Source: JBGPIK01 sp041484845
Lineage (GTDB): Bacteria; Desulfobacterota; Binatia; UBA9968
Direction: 5' to 3'
Assembly (NCBI GenBank): GCA_041484845.1
Contig: JBGPIK010000355.1
Coordinates: 1-7,137, forward strand
Length of the DNA: 7,137 bases
Each line of letters opens with the position of its first letter. The first letter of the stretch is position 1. The notes beneath the pieces are model-generated. The model was not told the DNA's origin and did no database searches. It worked only from the letters and a program-made list of their open reading frames with translations. This document shows positions 5,055 to 7,137 of the stretch, piece after piece. The translations under genes and the position numbers were made by a program.

Positions 5055-6070
5055 TTCACACCTCCAACGCCATCGAGTTTGCTATAGTGCCGCACTACAT
5101 CGAGTATGCGGCACGCGTGACCCAGGCTCTCATACCAGGCCAGCGCTTTGACGATCTTCTTTCCTGCCTTGATGGTCGCGCGTGAATCGAAAAGCAATGA
5201 TTGCCGGCAACCGATAACATCCGAAGAAACGATCGGATCATCGGTCACGCCAATCAATGCTGGACGAACGGCGGCGGCGGCACGCATGGCGTCGTTCACT
5301 TGCTTGACCGTGACGCTGGCGTCGCGCATCACGCAGTTAAGATCAAGCAAAGATCCTTGTTGAACCGGCACGTTGAGCGCGTACCCGCTTAATTTTCCGG
5401 TAAACTTCGGCAGAACGACTTCGACCCAGCGGGCCGATTCGTTATTGTTAGGAATGATGTTCTCCGCCGCGGACCGGCTACGACGAAAGTCCTCGTGGGC
5501 ATAATCCTGCAGCGACTGATCGCTTGTGTAGGCGTGTACCGTCGTCATTGACGCGCAGTCCACTCCCAATGCCTGGTCCAGAGAATGCAACAACAGCGCA
5601 AAAGCATTGGTCGTCGCTGACCCGGCCGATATCAGCTTGTCGTTACCGACCGCGCTGCCCTCGTTGATGCCGGGAATGACAATACGATCGATCGGCTCTG
5701 CCGGTAACGATGCCAAAATGACCCGCCCGGCGCCGGCGCGCAAATGGGTCTCCATATGCTCGCGCCGGCGATAACGACCGGTTGCATCGATGATACAGTG
5801 GACGCCTAGAACATCCCACGGAACCTCTCCCGGTTTTGCCGACTGCAGCATTCTTGTCCGAAACTTCTCATTGATCAGATAATTGTCACGAAGTTCACAC
5901 GGTCGCTCATCGACACCGTCGCTGTTGAGCAAGTATTGAATGATCTCCGGTTTGCCGATATCTGCAACCGCGACAATTTCGAGATCGTCATTTTCTAGCG
6001 CCAGGTGATAGAGATGCCGGCCGATCAGGCCCAAACCCATAATGCCGATTCGAATTTTACCATTACGCAT
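5051..6070 (-). CDS. GAPDH-like paralogue lacking catalytic residues (probable pseudoenzyme)
   Basis: The 339-residue product has GAPDH length and fold marks throughout. The Rossmann glycines are in MGLGLIGR (11-18), D37 sits at the adenine-ribose position, H179 is in TTVHAYT, the S-loop holds SDQSLQDYAHEDFRRSR, AENIIP is at 202-207, and VSSDVIG is at 281-287. The active site is dismantled. The CTTNC motif reads ATTNA, so the catalytic Cys is A152 (codon GCG). STGA of the phosphate loop reads NNES. The Arg of ARVPVPDGS is N233 (ALNVPVQQGS). DNEWGY reads ESLGHA. The frame is intact and the gene has AGGGAG seven bases before its ATG, so it is not a decaying pseudogene. It is the first gene of a two-gene operon with active gap. 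It may be a regulatory or structural subunit, or have another NAD-linked activity. Thiol-based phosphorylating dehydrogenase activity is very unlikely. Confidence 0.9.
   Translation of the reverse strand: MRNGKIRIGIMGLGLIGRHLYHLALENDDLEIVAVADIGKPEIIQYLLNSDGVDERPCELRDNYLINEKFRTRMLQSAKPGEVPWDVLGVHCIIDATGRYRRREHMETHLRAGAGRVILASLPAEPIDRIVIPGINEGSAVGNDKLISAGSATTNAFALLLHSLDQALGVDCASMTTVHAYTSDQSLQDYAHEDFRRSRSAAENIIPNNNESARWVEVVLPKFTGKLSGYALNVPVQQGSLLDLNCVMRDASVTVKQVNDAMRAAAAVRPALIGVTDDPIVSSDVIGCRQSLLFDSRATIKAGKKIVKALAWYESLGHACRILDVVRHYSKLDGVGGVK
5060..5065 (-). promoter_or_regulatory. Ribosome-binding site of gap inside the upstream gene
   Basis: GGAGGT lies five bases before the gap ATG and is formed by the Gly-Gly codons (GGA GGT) near the end of the GAPDH-like gene. 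It fixes the gap start and supports translational coupling. Confidence 0.8.
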
Positions 6071-6134
6071 CTTTCAACTCCCTGTCCCGCGAACGTTGAA
6101 ACCTGCTGTTGACGTATTCTATACCCCTGAGGCG

Positions 6135-6164
6135 ATAATAAAAACCCGCGCGCACGACTGCGAA
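6135..6164 (-). promoter_or_regulatory. Candidate promoter of the GAPDH operon
   Basis: On the minus strand TATTAT (6140-6135) matches the -10 consensus at five of six bases, with TTCGCA (6164-6159, four of six) 18 bp upstream. A second -10-like TATAGA lies at 6123-6118 without a fitting -35. The leader would be about 60 bases. Confidence 0.35.
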
Positions 6165-6326
6165 AAGCGCTTGGGGGATTACATCGATTTGTGTTAAGGG
6201 TTAGTCAGTGAGGAATTTCGGGATACCATGCGAGAATCGTCATTCGAGTTAGAGTGGTGTGACGCGTCGCGCTAGTTTAATCGTTGTGGGTTAATTACCC
6301 GCAGCTTGGTGCGATGCGAATCAGGG

Positions 6327-6427
6327 GTAGGATGGGTTGAGTCCTTCGGCTCTGCTCAGGATAAACTCCGCGAAACCCATCGTTCTAAGCGGTGGGTTTC
6401 GCGTTGTGCGCCTCTACCCACCCTACG
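6327..6427. repeat. Nested double-palindrome repeat
   Basis: Two palindromic units stand in tandem. Unit 1 pairs GATGGGTT (6331-6338) with AACCCATC (6374-6381). Unit 2 pairs GGTGGGT (6391-6397) with ACCCACC (6416-6422). The inner arms also form a perfect 11-bp stem, CGCGAAACCCA (6369-6379) with TGGGTTTCGCG (6393-6403). The outer arms 6327-6340 and 6413-6426 match at 12 of 14 positions. The loop of unit 1 (6339-6368) carries a third copy of the TGAGC hairpin family seen at 14-108. The rest of 6071-6326 holds only the 8-bp palindrome GACGCGTC and the AT-centred GGGTTAATTACCC (6288-6300). Confidence 0.6.
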
Positions 6428-6460
6428 TTTTCGGCTCTTGAAACACCCTTACCCTCGATA

Positions 6461-6479
6461 CCCCCAGCTTGCTGCGGGG
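6461..6479. other. C-rich/G-rich hairpin ahead of the transporter gene
   Basis: CCCCCAG and CTGCGGGG fold around CTTG with one unpaired position, ending 28 bases before the ATG at 6508. It could lie in the 5' leader of the substrate-binding gene or terminate upstream transcription. No T-run of length follows. Confidence 0.4.
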
Positions 6480-6507
6480 TTGTTGATTGGCACCCGGAGA
6501 AGCAGCG

Positions 6508-7137
6508 ATGAAAAACCCCAGGTTTAATCTGTGTGTCCTGTCGAGCATGACCGGCTTGATTTGCCTGTTGACTTGTCTCGCGCCGCGACCGGCCGCGTCG
6601 GCGGACAAAATTACGATCGGTTACTCGGCCATAGCGGGCCTGTACGGCTACGTGTATGTTTCGGTGGACGGCGGTTATTTTCGCCGCAACGGCATCGATG
6701 CCACGCTCGTTTATATCGGCCCGGGCGCGAAGCTCGCGCAGACACTGGTTTCCGGTGACGTCGAGCTTGGAACGCCGTCTCCCGGAGCTTCCCTCGGCGC
6801 CAACCTCGCCGGTGCCGATCTTGTTTTCGTCGCCGGTGTGGACCGCAGGCTGGCGTTGGCCCTCGTCGTCCTTCCTGAAATCAAGTCCGTCGCCGAACTG
6901 AAGGGAAAAACCATCGGCGTGAGCCAGGTCGGAACGTCCGTGGAATACGGCGCCCGATACATTCTTGAAAAACACGCCCTGAAGCCCGGAGAAGACGTCA
7001 AGATTCTCCAAACAGGCGGGCATCCCAACAGTTTGGCGGCATTGGAAAAGAAACTGCTGGCTGGTGCGGTGCTGAGCTTCCCAACGCGTTATTTGGCGCG
7101 TAAGGCAGGCTTGGTGGAGCTTGTCGATTTGGGCCAG
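6508..7137 (+). CDS. ABC-transporter substrate-binding protein, NMT1/SsuA/TauA type (partial)
   Basis: A periplasmic solute-binding protein that would deliver a small organic ligand to an ABC permease; the ligand cannot be read from sequence. The frame is open for 210 codons to the window end, about two thirds of the usual 320-340 residues. Residues 1-32 form a signal peptide ending PAASA, with likely cleavage before D33. The mature part begins DKITIGYSA. It continues through GGYFRRNGIDATLVYI (55-70), the ligand-loop region GPGAKLAQTLVSGDVELG, and PEIKSVAELKGKTIGV (123-138), all familiar in NMT1-like proteins. Then come VGTSVEYGARYIL and a segment ending AGAVLSFPTRYLARKAG. GGAGAAG lies six bases before the ATG and supports the start. 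It is transcribed away from the GAPDH operon. Permease and ATPase genes, if linked, lie beyond the window. A long minus-strand frame opposite it is a shadow. Confidence 0.88.
   Translation, partial: MKNPRFNLCVLSSMTGLICLLTCLAPRPAASADKITIGYSAIAGLYGYVYVSVDGGYFRRNGIDATLVYIGPGAKLAQTLVSGDVELGTPSPGASLGANLAGADLVFVAGVDRRLALALVVLPEIKSVAELKGKTIGVSQVGTSVEYGARYILEKHALKPGEDVKILQTGGHPNSLAALEKKLLAGAVLSFPTRYLARKAGLVELVDLGQ

Noticed and set aside
5612..5620. Misreading of the missing catalytic Cys in the GAPDH-like gene
   Set aside because: The codons around it were read base by base: Ser (TCA), Ala (GCG), Thr (ACG). Two changes would be needed for Cys, and other active-site motifs are also altered.
6385..7023. 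212-codon minus-strand frame
   Set aside because: It is antisense to the substrate-binding gene, whose plus-strand frame has a signal peptide, family motifs and a ribosome-binding site. The minus frame has none.
1..7137. tRNA or rRNA genes
   Set aside because: No cloverleaf with a T-loop motif and acceptor stem, and no ribosomal RNA signature, was seen on either strand.

Overview
The window comes from a Gram-negative (diderm) bacterium of moderate GC content that I cannot name to species. The evidence is a Pal-type outer-membrane lipoprotein with a lipobox, an exported NMT1/SsuA-type substrate-binding protein, and gene-poor stretches packed with short palindromic and 9-nt periodic repeats. 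From memory, this mix is typical of uncultured soil or sediment lineages (Deltaproteobacteria-like, Binatota or Tectomicrobia types). That placement is inference only.

Layout. Positions 1-463 hold repeats: a 123-bp element bounded by perfect 13-bp inverted ends, inverted 9-nt arrays, and the first copy of a dispersed core repeat. A doubtful lysine-rich small ORF lies at 464-616. A single-domain response regulator occupies 689-1084 (minus). Positions 1085-1663 carry no convincing gene but several hairpins. A small hypothetical protein follows at 1664-2047 (plus). Positions 2048-2492 are again repeats and hairpins. An orphan pal gene (2503-3090, minus) has a near-consensus sigma70 promoter and a perfect Shine-Dalgarno. 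Positions 3158-3632 hold little except another copy of the composite repeat. A 74-residue unknown protein (3633-3857, minus) follows. A tight two-gene GAPDH operon (minus) spans 4053-6070. Positions 6071-6507 form the divergent intergenic region with a nested palindromic repeat. A substrate-binding protein starts at 6508 (plus) and runs off the window end.

The most interesting locus is the GAPDH pair. The downstream gene (4053-5054) is a canonical NAD-type GAPDH with all catalytic residues. The upstream gene (5051-6070) is a full-length, intact paralogue in which the catalytic Cys, the second Cys of the CTTNC motif, the phosphate-binding Arg, the T-G-A phosphate loop and the DNEWGY nicotinamide motif are all replaced. 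The catalytic His, the Rossmann glycines and the S-loop are kept. The two genes overlap by four bases (ATGA), so the apparent pseudoenzyme is probably translated in step with the active enzyme. This suggests a regulatory or structural partner, or an unknown activity that does not use thiol chemistry.

A second theme is repeat biology. Three copies of one hairpin family, four copies of a GCGGC-NNN-GCCGC core and a two-unit palindrome near 6330-6427 show paired (compensatory) differences between stem arms. That is what selection for a folded DNA or RNA form would leave.
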